Source: CAZWSX01 sp964636985 (GTDB taxonomy: Bacteria > Planctomycetota > Planctomycetia > Pirellulales > Pirellulaceae). Taken from it: a stretch of DNA of 64,000 nucleotides. Location: assembly GCA_964636985.1 (NCBI GenBank), contig CAZWSX010000002.1, forward strand, positions 372,001 through 436,000, written 5' to 3'. The notes beneath the pieces were generated by a model. The model was not told the origin of the DNA and did not search any database. It saw only the letters and a list, made by a program, of their open reading frames with translations. The position numbers were made by a program, and so were the translations under genes. Below are positions 43,607 to 53,500 of the stretch, piece after piece (the stretch's first letter is position 1; each line of letters opens with the position of its first letter).

Positions 43607-44689
43607 CTAAAGCTCGATATGCGTGACGCCACCCACTTCGTCGAAGTGGCCGATCTTCAGCAAGACGCCGGGTGAGCCGGGCATTTCGGCAACGAAAGCG
43701 GGATCACAAACCACAATCGGCGGTGCTACGGTCACCGTCGCGGCCATGGCGACAGTGGTAAGGTAGGAAGCCGTCAGCGACAAAGCGACGAACCACGGAA
43801 GAGCGCCCTCGGCGATGCTCAACAAGGAGGTTCGCTGGGCCTGCGACAGTTCCTGTTCGTTGCAATAGTGTTCGATCACATCCTTGCGCTGAACCGGAGT
43901 CGTGAGATTCAGAATGTCGTCGAACGTACAGCCATCGGTGCGGACTCGGCGATGCGTCTTGGCGGTTTCCAGTGCTTCCTTCCGGCGCTGGAATTCCAAG
44001 TGATTCTGAAGTTCCGTGATCACTTTTTGCTTTTGGTCGACCGAGTACTTCACCAGCGCGCGAGGAAGAGCCAAGCACGCGTCGGCCACGGCCATCATCG
44101 CTTGTTGCGGACGGCGATAAATCGCCATGCGACGATACGCGGCGAAGACCTCGCTTTGCACTTTATGAATCGCAGCCATCAAGTCTTCTTGGGTGGTAAG
44201 GATTAACTCGTCACCCATTTCGACGCACAGCGGCTTGAGGTAATAAACCTTGGTGCCCCACTCTTTGCCTGGGCCGCTTAGGAACTCCTCCAGCCGGGTC
44301 TGCACGCAAGCGGGAATGGTATCGGTGATCTTGTCGAAGTTCTTTTGCTCGGTCACCGTGACAAAGAACTTTCCCTTGGGCAATCGAATGGAGGCCTGAT
44401 AGAGGTCGATTTCACGGACTTGCGTGAAGTCGCTGCGATGCTTTTTCACGACCGCTTCCCAGCGCTTGCTCTTGGCAACAAAGGGGCCGGTCTCGCGCAG
44501 CATCGTCTCGGCCAGAACCGCACTGGCGTCCTTGGGCGGCACCCAAATCGGTTTGCTTGCCCAGACGCCGAAGGGGGCGAATTCTGGATCGAGCGTGAAC
44601 GCCTTGGCAACGGCGGGATCGACGATAGACGGAGTTACGGAGCGGACGCCCCTCGTTTGCGAAGCAGGACGGTCAAGGGTTCTTGGCAT
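43607..44689 (-). CDS. Hypothetical protein with C-terminal membrane segment
   Basis: A 360-residue protein I do not recognise. The N-terminal half is mixed alpha/beta (FGVWASKPIWVPPKDASAV, QASIRLPKGKFFVTVTEQKNFD). The middle is helical and charged (about 180-270, including HLEFQRRKEALETAKTHRRV), followed by RTDGCTFDDILNLTTPVQRKD, which looks like a small binding motif. A hydrophobic helix (about 300-325, LPWFVALSLTASYLTTVAMA) suggests tail anchoring, and the last 35 residues are beta-like. There is no signal peptide. The gene stands alone, convergent with the transporter unit and divergent from the caspase-like region. Confidence 0.7.
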   Translation of the reverse strand: MPRTLDRPASQTRGVRSVTPSIVDPAVAKAFTLDPEFAPFGVWASKPIWVPPKDASAVLAETMLRETGPFVAKSKRWEAVVKKHRSDFTQVREIDLYQASIRLPKGKFFVTVTEQKNFDKITDTIPACVQTRLEEFLSGPGKEWGTKVYYLKPLCVEMGDELILTTQEDLMAAIHKVQSEVFAAYRRMAIYRRPQQAMMAVADACLALPRALVKYSVDQKQKVITELQNHLEFQRRKEALETAKTHRRVRTDGCTFDDILNLTTPVQRKDVIEHYCNEQELSQAQRTSLLSIAEGALPWFVALSLTASYLTTVAMAATVTVAPPIVVCDPAFVAEMPGSPGVLLKIGHFDEVGGVTHIEL

Positions 44690-45046
44690 GCGATGTCTCC
44701 GATAAAGTGAAACTGGCCTATGGCTACGCGGCGCTCACGGTACACAGCAATAAGACGCAATCCTTCAAGTATTCGGCTTGCGCATTCACTTATTTGCCAT
44801 TCCATCTTAACGCTAGCCGCGGAGCGGCCGCGATCACCTTTAAACCGTTTCCCAAAAATGGCTTGCGGCAAGCCCCAGGAACAGACTGTGTATTGCGAAA
44901 TCCAGCGAAAAACGTTCGTGCGGGCCAAGGAAACCGGGCTGTTTCCGGCGCCGGGGCGACCGCGGAGCAGTCGCCGGATGTAGGCGGCTGTTTGGCGGTA
45001 ATCGCGCGCAAGGCTTTCGGATTACCAGCTGCGGCAGGCGGAATCA
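44690..45046. other. Intergenic region without a recognisable gene
   Basis: 357 bases between divergent genes. Open frames here show no protein-like pattern. It must contain the promoter of the minus-strand hypothetical gene and probably that of the plus-strand small-ORF/caspase unit. Confidence 0.5.
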
Positions 45047-45181
45047 ATGGATAACGAAGAGAAGTCGGGCGGCATAAAACCGATCATCGTCATTGCGCCG
45101 ATCGTTGTGACGGGGGCGATTGTCGTCCAACTCCTCACTGGCACCATCATCACCAAGGGACGGGCGTTTCTGCTCGCGTAA
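45047..45181 (+). CDS. Small single-pass membrane protein (44 aa)
   Basis: A 44-residue ORF starting at ATG 45047. It has a charged N-terminus (MDNEEKSGGIKP), one hydrophobic helix (IIVIAPIVVTGAIVVQLL) and a short basic tail. AGGCGG lies upstream of the start. Codon use is GC3-rich like that of real genes nearby. Another ORF begins five bases after its stop, and the caspase-vWA gene follows on the same strand, so it may be a small subunit of that unit. No homologue is known to me. Confidence 0.5.
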   Translation: MDNEEKSGGIKPIIVIAPIVVTGAIVVQLLTGTIITKGRAFLLA

Positions 45182-45186
45182 TCGAT

Positions 45187-45474
45187 GTGAACCGTGCTCT
45201 ATTGGCTGTGCATGGCAGGCGAAATCGCAGTGGCGGCATGCCTGTGGTTTGCGATTCTGCGATCGCGACGGAGCGACTGATTCGGTTCACCTCGCCGGCC
45301 GCAAGGCAGTTTCTTAAGGCACTTTCGGTTGGCCGGAGGCCGGTGTTCGGCACCCTTGGCGAATTACAATCGTTCTACTTGATCGTGCAAACGGCCTCGC
45401 CGAAGATTCCCTCAGCTTCGACGCTTGATTCGGCCGCACGAATGAAGGCCAGCCTCGCCGCCTACGGCAAGTAG
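45187..45474 (+). CDS. Hypothetical small protein (95 aa)
   Basis: An open frame from GTG 45187, or from ATG 45238 for a 78-residue form. The C-terminal 70 residues read like protein (ERLIRFTSPAARQFLKALSV, then FGTLGELQSFYLIVQ), and codon third positions are GC-rich. There is no membrane segment and no recognised motif. It lies five bases after the small membrane ORF and 54 bases before the caspase-vWA gene, so it could belong to the same unit. Chance coding cannot be excluded. Confidence 0.4.
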   Translation: MNRALLAVHGRRNRSGGMPVVCDSAIATERLIRFTSPAARQFLKALSVGRRPVFGTLGELQSFYLIVQTASPKIPSASTLDSAARMKASLAAYGK

Positions 45475-45528
45475 GTCGCATGTTTGCGGGCGAGGTACGA
45501 GCCACACCATTGACGAAAGACATCGACG

Positions 45529-48500
45529 ATGTCCGAGCGACGCGAGAGATCCGAACGAACGCCTCAGAGGAAGGATCGCCCGAGTTGGAGAGGCAATAGT
45601 GCGAAACCGACGACCGGAGCCAAGCCGAACTATCTGAACGCGCCCGCCGCCCGGAATCAGGGCGTTCGCCGCGCGTTCATGCTGTTGGGTACTCTCGGCG
45701 TGCTAGGCACGTGCGTCGCGTACTTCTTCTACTTCACGTTGGTTCGCCCCGAGCCGACGCCTTTGATCATTTTGGCGGCTGCTGCATACGACGCTCCTTT
45801 GCCGCCGAATGCGTTTGTCAAAGAGGACGTCGATCTCCTTACCGCCGCGTTTCCAGGCGCGGATTCGCTGGACCCGCAGTCGTGGCTTCGCAATCTTCCT
45901 GGAGTCTCGATCATCAACGCCGCGAAGAACGTCGTTTGTGATTGGAAGTTCGGCGAACCCAAGGGAGAAAAGTCGCTTCGTCGCGTGCTTAACACTTCGC
46001 TCAAAGGTTCGCGAGGCGGGCCCGATAAGAACGCCGTTGTCGTTTATATGGGCTTCCACGGCATGGTCGACGAAGAGGGAAAACCTTGCCTGTTGCTAGG
46101 GACCCAGTGGCGTGGAGATTTCGAAAGCAGTGCAGGAGCAAGCGACGTGCGATCGTTCGGCCGCGAGCGATTTCGCTCCGTACCGGTGCAAGACGTTTTA
46201 GGCTGGATCGACCGCGCGCGGGAAAAAGAGGCTCGCGTTCTTTTGCTGCTCGACTGCCATCGTATTCCCCGACTGTGGCCGATCAGGAACTTTGAGAATG
46301 ACTTTGCGGAATCGGTATCGCGCTTATCCGTTCCCGATAACGTCGTGATCGTCCAGTCTTGCTCGGGCGGCCAACACGGTACTGCCATGCCTGAACTGGG
46401 TACGTCAGCTTTTGCTACGTCGCTGGCAAAGGCGTTTTCGTCTGACGAAAAGAGGTCGACCGGAACCCGAGCGATGAAGGCGGACGGAAAGGTCACATTC
46501 AACGAACTAGTCGAATCGATGAATGCCGAAATGAAACCGCTCGTAGCGAACCGCCGGGCGCGAATTCAAACGGTGGGCGTGCTCGAAGAAGTCCGCAAAA
46601 CAAACGGAGCATGGCGCATCGCGTCGGTCGTAGAAGCCAAGGTCGCGCGCATCAATCGAACCTCCTCTCAATGGATCAACAACGAAAAAAAGTGGGAGCC
46701 GATCGACAAGGCCTGGAAACAGATCGACGCCATCGACACCAAAGGTAACGTTGACGACTGGCCGCTTCTGCGGCAAGCGGCGATCCGTACCCTCATGCGA
46801 GTGGAGCAACTCAAGCTGGCGGGTGCCGCGTACGAAAATGAAGCCACCAAGACGCTCGAGGGCCTCGAAAAGGCACTCGCCGCAATTCAGACGGAGTCGC
46901 CTCCCCAGTTGCCTGTCATGTCGATGCCGCTCTGGGAACGCGCAATCCAACAGGCGAGCAATGCTGAGGCCGAAATCCCCGCGAAGTCGAACGATGTCAA
47001 CCGCGAGGCGCGAATGGAAGTGGAGAAGGCATTGGCGATGGGGCCAGAGGGGCTCGATGACGCTCGACTTGTGGCTCATCTGCCGCAGCAAGGAGAGCCT
47101 GTCGAGGTTCGTTTTCTTCGCAGGTTAGCCAGTAACTATCTTCCGCCCTCGATGCGGGGAGATAAAAACAAGGCCCTTAGATCGCTAGCGATCCAATGCC
47201 GCCGGGCGATCGAAACGACCGCGTATATGAGCGGCGATTTTCGATTGCTACGCGTTGCCGAGGAAGAGATCCGTAAGGTCGATGAGAAGCGGCGATTGGC
47301 CGAGGATCAACTCTTCGCAGGGCAAAATGATGCCGCAGACGCGCTTTCGAATCGTTTGCAGGACTGCCTGAAGACGTTAGAAGGAGTCGACCGGCACATC
47401 GCGAGAGTTCGAAGTTGGATCGCGATTCGAGACCAAGCGCTCGCGGAAGCGCCGTACTGGGGCGAGTTCGTTTCGTGCGCCCGAGAACTGCCGGACTTCG
47501 ATCCAGAAAGTCCACTGGGAAAAGCGAATCTCAGTGACGATCTTTGGGCGCCATTAAAAGAACTGTGCGAGAAGTCCGAGAAAGTGCTCGATGGCGGGAC
47601 CGACGACCTGGAGAAAACAGCAGAACGAGTCAGCGGCGTTCTGGCGACTCTCCGAGGGCAACGAGAAGAATTGCTGCGCCAAATGGGCGCAACGGCCAAA
47701 GAAGGCCAGGCAACCTTGCAGCATCGACGGGCCGAGGCCTGCCTGGCCTTTCCCGACTCCAAAGATCGCGGCTTGCTCCTTGCCAAGCTGGCCAATACCA
47801 ACTCGACAAGCGACCTAAGCACCGCCGATGCACGACGTCAAACGAAGTCTCAGTGGTCAGAATCGATGGTTCCCAAGAAAAGCCGGATTGCCGATTTTAC
47901 GATTTCGACCGACGACCGCGATCCGACGAAATTGCGAACGGTCCCATCGCGACTCGATTTAGAAATGAGGATCTTGGCTCCGTTCTTGACCACCAAGCTG
48001 GGGCACAGTGAGAGAGGAGTCGAATTCACATGGGGCGATGAGATTGTACCGCGCGATCAATTGCCAGGCCGCATGCTGGTTAGCTTCGACCTCGCAAGAT
48101 GGAAATCGTTTCAAGCGGAGCGCATGGTGCGCGATATGTGGGGCAACGATGGTCTGACGCCTCCTATCGCGGGAATCGATCCAAGCACACCCTTCTTTCA
48201 AATTGCCGCGAGTGCCTACCTCAAAGATGTCCAAGATGGTGAGCTGGGTGCCGTCAAACCAAAGACGGACGATGTCTTGAATTGGTGCGAACATTTTCGA
48301 AAAGCGTTTCAAGCAGAGCGATCGGACAAGATAGAGGTCTCGTCCCAAGAGGATGGGACCGACAGTTCGGTGCTGGTCAAATCGCTTGGAAGTGGAACGA
48401 TCCCGTTCCCGCCGTCCTCAAAGGAAGCGAGCGCCGCCGTTGGTCCGATTGCCTGGTCTGCGCATAGCGGGCGGAATGGTGACCGTTGGCTGCCCATGAA

Positions 48501-50574
48501 ACTGGCGGCGTCTGGCGACGTCGATTCAACGAAGTGGCCCGAGGTCGCGGCGGTTCCATTCTCAAGCAAAGACGGCATCCGCTTGCCGTCGCTCGCATTT
48601 CATCTCCGCAGCATTCCTTCCGGCGAGACCACGCACCTTCGCGCTTACTATCGCGGGCATGTCGGCGAAATTCCTTTCACGTTCAAAGACTCACTCGAGC
48701 GTTATGCCACCGTTTGGAAAGCGAACGAAAACGACGTTGGCACTCTTCAAATCAACCACCAGCCGAACGGGATGGACATTGCCATCGTGCTCGATTGCTC
48801 GGAAAGCATGAATGCCAAACTCGATCGGGGCGATACAAGAATCGACGTCGCCTGGCGGGTGCTTCGGCGTCTCGTTACATCGCTTCACAAGAACGACCGG
48901 AATCGCATTACGGTGTGGCTGTTTGGGCATCGGTTTGGAAAGTCGGCCAGTCGCGCTTCCGTTTATCTGGGAGAGGGTGCCCCGCCGCCAGACGTCAATA
49001 TTTCGAACGACTACGAAAGGTACTGGGACTCTTCAGCCAACGGCGCGAACGAGGATTTCGAAACGAAATTCGATCCCGAACGCGGCAAGCCCATGACGCC
49101 CGTCGGTTTCACGCCTCTGTACTCGACGCTCGAGCATGTTGTGAAAGAGGATCTCGGCAAGCGGAACAATCCGAAGCCGATTCGCCGCGTTGTCGTGATT
49201 TCCGATGGCGAGGATTACGTCCCTGAACCAGTCAAGGACGACTTTCAGCAAGGCAAAAAACCGTGGCACGGAGATCCCAACGACAAGACTCAACGGGCGA
49301 CTAACAAATTGCGAGCGGGGAATCTGGTTAGCGCGTTGCGCCACGATCTGACTGCTTTGAATGGCAATCCAATCCAGATGGTGCTGGTCGATTGCAGTCC
49401 CGAAGTGAACCGCTTCTTCTCGAACGAGGTTTTGGCCCGCGGCGACAACGATGAGTCAGGCTGGCGGCACGGCGAGTTCCATAATGTGTCGAAAAGCGAA
49501 GACGAGCTCCTGGCCACCTTGCTGGAAGTATCTGGCATCTTCGATTTTATCGTCGAGACGGGCTCGCCCAAAAAGACCATTTCGATCGACGCCGCTTCGC
49601 GCCACCCCCTGCCGCCGAGTCGCGAGCCGTATGTGCTGAAAGTCGCTCTCAAGTCGGGCAAGTTCACCGCCGAATCGCTCCCGTTCATGATTGATGGCGG
49701 CGAGCAGTTGGCTGCCTCCGTCGATGTGCAGCATCCCAATCACGAGCATAAGGGGGCGCTTGCGTTCAAGCCGGAAGAGGGGCCGGCTGAAGTCAAAGAA
49801 GGTCCGCAAGTCAGCGTCGATATTCGCGAGTGGGGCAAGCTGAATGCATTGCCGCTACCCGAAAAGGTGCTGGCGAGCGTGCAAGGTCTTCCAGATCACA
49901 AGATCCACATCCGCCTGAAGAACCAAGACGAGAAGAAGTTCAGCATGCGACCCCAAGCCATCTGGGCCGAGGTGACGCCGTGCCTCGTCGAACAATCCGA
50001 GGTCACGCGGGTTGACGGCGAGCCGATCCGATATGTGACCGATCTCGACTTCGTCCAACAAACGTCCGCACCGGAGTTCGTGTTGGAAGGCAAAAACTGG
50101 CCCGACCAGGCAACTCACGCCAAAGTTCGCCTGTGGTTTCGTTATGGGGAAGATCCTCGGTTTGCGAACGCATCCCCGATCGAAACGATTAAGCCAGGCG
50201 GCGAGTTTGTCCCCTTGAGAATTAAGGGAGCTTCGGCTCCTTTCGATATCAAGGCCAGGTTGACCAGGCCCACGGACGGACGCTGGATGGTCCTGATCCG
50301 CGAATCGCTTCGCGAAGGCGCGCCACCGCACCGCATGGATTGGCCCTCTCGCGACGACCCGCAGCCGACCGAAATTCGTCACCGCTTTTGGACCCAAGAG
50401 AAGAACGCTGCCCTGGAGCGCGTGGATCACGAGTTCTATTTCAACGCCGAGCCGAAGTCGCTGCTGGTCGACAAGCCTATGCTACTCATTGAAAGCGCGG
50501 ACGAGATCAAGGGCGATAAAAACTCGAGTTGGAGCGCTACGGAAGAAATGGACGTAGCCTTGCCGAGTTCCTAA
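45529..50574 (+). CDS. Membrane-anchored caspase-like (peptidase C14) and von Willebrand A domain protein
   Basis: A 1681-residue protein. A basic N-terminus is followed by one membrane helix (about 49-71, FMLLGTLGVLGTCVAYFFYF). A caspase-like domain follows (about 75-320) with a probable catalytic dyad of H177 (YMGFHGMVDEEG) and C243 (LLLLDCHRIPR). The middle (about 330-780) is helical and coiled-coil-like. A von Willebrand A domain (about 1080-1330) has the MIDAS-type motif DCSES (VLDCSESMNAK) and VVVISDGEDYVP. The C-terminal 300 residues look beta-rich. Caspase-like proteases in bacteria are linked to signalling or cell death, and vWA domains bind partner proteins. It ends by overlapping the convergent giant gene by four bases. 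Confidence 0.85.
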   Translation: MSERRERSERTPQRKDRPSWRGNSAKPTTGAKPNYLNAPAARNQGVRRAFMLLGTLGVLGTCVAYFFYFTLVRPEPTPLIILAAAAYDAPLPPNAFVKEDVDLLTAAFPGADSLDPQSWLRNLPGVSIINAAKNVVCDWKFGEPKGEKSLRRVLNTSLKGSRGGPDKNAVVVYMGFHGMVDEEGKPCLLLGTQWRGDFESSAGASDVRSFGRERFRSVPVQDVLGWIDRAREKEARVLLLLDCHRIPRLWPIRNFENDFAESVSRLSVPDNVVIVQSCSGGQHGTAMPELGTSAFATSLAKAFSSDEKRSTGTRAMKADGKVTFNELVESMNAEMKPLVANRRARIQTVGVLEEVRKTNGAWRIASVVEAKVARINRTSSQWINNEKKWEPIDKAWKQIDAIDTKGNVDDWPLLRQAAIRTLMRVEQLKLAGAAYENEATKTLEGLEKALAAIQTESPPQLPVMSMPLWERAIQQASNAEAEIPAKSNDVNREARMEVEKALAMGPEGLDDARLVAHLPQQGEPVEVRFLRRLASNYLPPSMRGDKNKALRSLAIQCRRAIETTAYMSGDFRLLRVAEEEIRKVDEKRRLAEDQLFAGQNDAADALSNRLQDCLKTLEGVDRHIARVRSWIAIRDQALAEAPYWGEFVSCARELPDFDPESPLGKANLSDDLWAPLKELCEKSEKVLDGGTDDLEKTAERVSGVLATLRGQREELLRQMGATAKEGQATLQHRRAEACLAFPDSKDRGLLLAKLANTNSTSDLSTADARRQTKSQWSESMVPKKSRIADFTISTDDRDPTKLRTVPSRLDLEMRILAPFLTTKLGHSERGVEFTWGDEIVPRDQLPGRMLVSFDLARWKSFQAERMVRDMWGNDGLTPPIAGIDPSTPFFQIAASAYLKDVQDGELGAVKPKTDDVLNWCEHFRKAFQAERSDKIEVSSQEDGTDSSVLVKSLGSGTIPFPPSSKEASAAVGPIAWSAHSGRNGDRWLPMKLAASGDVDSTKWPEVAAVPFSSKDGIRLPSLAFHLRSIPSGETTHLRAYYRGHVGEIPFTFKDSLERYATVWKANENDVGTLQINHQPNGMDIAIVLDCSESMNAKLDRGDTRIDVAWRVLRRLVTSLHKNDRNRITVWLFGHRFGKSASRASVYLGEGAPPPDVNISNDYERYWDSSANGANEDFETKFDPERGKPMTPVGFTPLYSTLEHVVKEDLGKRNNPKPIRRVVVISDGEDYVPEPVKDDFQQGKKPWHGDPNDKTQRATNKLRAGNLVSALRHDLTALNGNPIQMVLVDCSPEVNRFFSNEVLARGDNDESGWRHGEFHNVSKSEDELLATLLEVSGIFDFIVETGSPKKTISIDAASRHPLPPSREPYVLKVALKSGKFTAESLPFMIDGGEQLAASVDVQHPNHEHKGALAFKPEEGPAEVKEGPQVSVDIREWGKLNALPLPEKVLASVQGLPDHKIHIRLKNQDEKKFSMRPQAIWAEVTPCLVEQSEVTRVDGEPIRYVTDLDFVQQTSAPEFVLEGKNWPDQATHAKVRLWFRYGEDPRFANASPIETIKPGGEFVPLRIKGASAPFDIKARLTRPTDGRWMVLIRESLREGAPPHRMDWPSRDDPQPTEIRHRFWTQEKNAALERVDHEFYFNAEPKSLLVDKPMLLIESADEIKGDKNSSWSATEEMDVALPSS

Positions 50575-53500
50575 CTCCGCGGGGGCGGCAATTTGCCAGG
50601 CCCCAATGTGACGAATTGGAAGTTGATATCCGCCAGCTTCGCCACCATGCTACCGGTGTTATTGGCCGCACCCGTTACGGCGCTCCGTTTGCTCGAATTC
50701 GGGAAGACGCCTTTGAGCCAAGCGATCACGTCCAGCTTGGTGATGCCGTAGTAATTCGAGGCGAAAGAATCTCCCGAGGCAATCCGCTCGCTATATTCTC
50801 CGCCGACGAAATTGATCGTCCCCGATACGACGTCGCCGACGATAATCGCGCTACCGGTCTTATCCGTGGGGTCGTTCGGCGTGCCCGTCGTGGCGTAGTA
50901 CGTGTGGTTTCCGCCCCCAGCAACTGGGCCAACTGGCTGCTGAATCACCCCGCTGGCATTGGTAACCATGTAGTAGGCGGCCAGGATGTAGTCGGAGTTT
51001 GTGCCGATGCCGATTCGCACATTCGTGAGCGTGTTGGCAGCGCCGCCAAGCAGCGGAACCGCCGTGTTGGTTCGCGAATCAAAGCCAGCGCCAAAGACAT
51101 AGTTTTGGATCGCGCTCACTCCTGCCGAAACCGCGACCTTCGGGTTTCCGGAGAATGGAACTTGCAAGTTCCCTTGTAGCACTTCCCCTTCGCCCAGGCT
51201 GCTGATTCCACGGGCCCCGTTTCCTTCGATAATCGTCCGCACCAGGCCGCTTGAACCGACGCCCGGCACCCCGTTCACCGGAATAAAGCTGTTGGCTCCG
51301 CTTACCTTCATGTCGCGCGGATCGACGTCGAGCCTGATGTCGTCGGCGCGATAGCCGCCGGCGACGCGGATCACCGAGACGCCCGCCAGACCAAACCGAT
51401 TGAAGTCATCGGTCAACGTCGTGTCGGGATACACACTCGTAACAGGGGGAATGTTGCCGGAAACATCCAACAGGCGCGGTCGGAATCTCGAAGTTCCGTC
51501 GTTGAGGTTCTCCAGTTGGCCCGCATCGCTTCCGCCGCCCCCGGTAATGATGTTGCCAACCGAGATGAAATTCTCCCGATCCAGCTGTCCCAGGATGGTG
51601 GCCTGAGAATTCGAGCCCGCCTTGGCGCGGACCAGGTACTTCGCGACGTCCTGGAACCTGAACGACTGCGATGTGTTGTTGGTGGCGATCGCCGAAGTCC
51701 GGAATTCGACGTCGTCGCCAACCACGCCCGCATAGCCTGTGCCTGGAACGATGGGATTGAAACCCACGGGAGCCAGATAAGTGAATTGAAGATTGCGGGC
51801 AAACGACGTGTCTCGATTGGCATCGATATCGATCACCGTATTGATCCCGTTCCCCAGCACAGTCACGGTCGAGACGGGGCCGCCGGAAGCCTGCCAGTTC
51901 TGGCGGTACATCAGCTTCAGGCGGTCCGCGCCGCCGCGAGCGCTGAGGTTGATGTTGCGGATCGACGCGAAGGAGGCCGGATCGATCAGATACCAGTCGG
52001 CGCGGCCGCGACCGCGGATGATCAAGTTTTTGACGGTTTGGATTGTGGTCGTGTCGCTCGGCGATGCGGCGCCGATTTGGATGATCGAGCCGAATGGAAG
52101 CCGGCCAGCCTCGATGTCGTAAAGGTGCTGGCTCCAATCGGATTGAATGGTGATCGTGTCGGTTGCCGTAAGGCGGCTTCCGTTGACGACTCGAAGGTCC
52201 CCATCCGATTGAAGCGTGATGAGTCCGTCCGATTCGAATGTGGCGCCGGTAAGCTTCAGCTCGTATTGCGAGTGCAGGTACGACGTGCCGACCGCCGGCA
52301 ACGTTGGGTAGGGATTCACCACGATGAAGGTGATGCTGTTAAGGCCTCCCTTCGCGGAGACATAGTAATTGGCTTCAATTCCATTGTTGCTTTTGACTTC
52401 AACTGCGCCCGCCCGGAGTCCGGTAGCGGTATCGGTGACAAGCAGCTTGCCGAAATCGCCAAACACCTGATCGACCAGGACCGACAGCATTGGCGCGCTC
52501 GATGACTGCGTCGCCTTCAGGTTCACCGATGCGAGAGTCACATCCTGGGCGGCGCTGATGGTGAGCTTGTCGATGGTGGTCGCGGCCTGGTTCGCCGGCT
52601 CATTTGTGACGTTGGCGAGTTTTATGTTTCCGTTGGTGGCCTTGATTTGGATTTCACCTGCCGTTGCAACCACCTTGACCGTGCCATTCGCGGGGCTGTT
52701 TCCGAAACCCTGAATCGCCACATCGCGGACCGCCGTGACATGTCCGCCGAGCTGCGTTTCGCTGGCGCCAATGTTGACATCAACGTCCGTCCCCTTCGCT
52801 TCGACGTCTCCGAGCAAGGCCACTATCGCAAGCGTTTTCGCCGCGGCCGTGGAGTCGCCGATCGCGATGTCGCCGTCGAATGCCGTGACGGTCGAATCGA
52901 ACTCGGCCACATCGTTCGAGTCGCCGTTCATGGTGATCGATTTGGCGTTCACGGCACCGATTGCCGTCAGTGTGCCCACAACGGGGGCCGGCAGCGTTCC
53001 GAAAGTCGAGTTCAAATCTCCGCCAAGATCCACCAGGCTTCCAAACTTCGTATTCCTTCCCGCACTTGTCGTCAGGCTGCCAGGTCCAGTTATGGCTCCG
53101 GAGAGCGTGATATTTTGCGCGGCCGTGATCAGATCGTCGCCGCCAATCGCTGTGGTTCCCGTGACAGCAACGCTCCCCGTCACGGCGTCGATTTCGCCAT
53201 CGCCGGCAAAGTCCAAGTTGCCGTTGACGGTCACGTTTCTCCCGACGTTGACCACGATGCCGTTAGCTAAGGTCGTCTTGCCGGCCCAAATGACGACATC
53301 CGAAGTGGCTGGAGACGCCGTCACGTTATCGTTGAATTGAACCGCTGCGAGTTTTGCCGCGGCTGCCGCGCCAGTGCCAAGAGTGATCGAGCCGCCGGTC
53401 GACGTGACGGTCGAATGGAACACAGCCATATCGTTGAAGTCGCCTTTCACAGTGATCGACTTCGCCTTCACGCTTTCGTTGGCAGTGAGCGTGCCTGCGA

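Noticed and set aside
44683..45054. Plus-strand ORF of 123 codons
   Set aside because: No ribosome binding site or protein-like pattern, and it overlaps the start of the minus-strand gene and the small membrane ORF.
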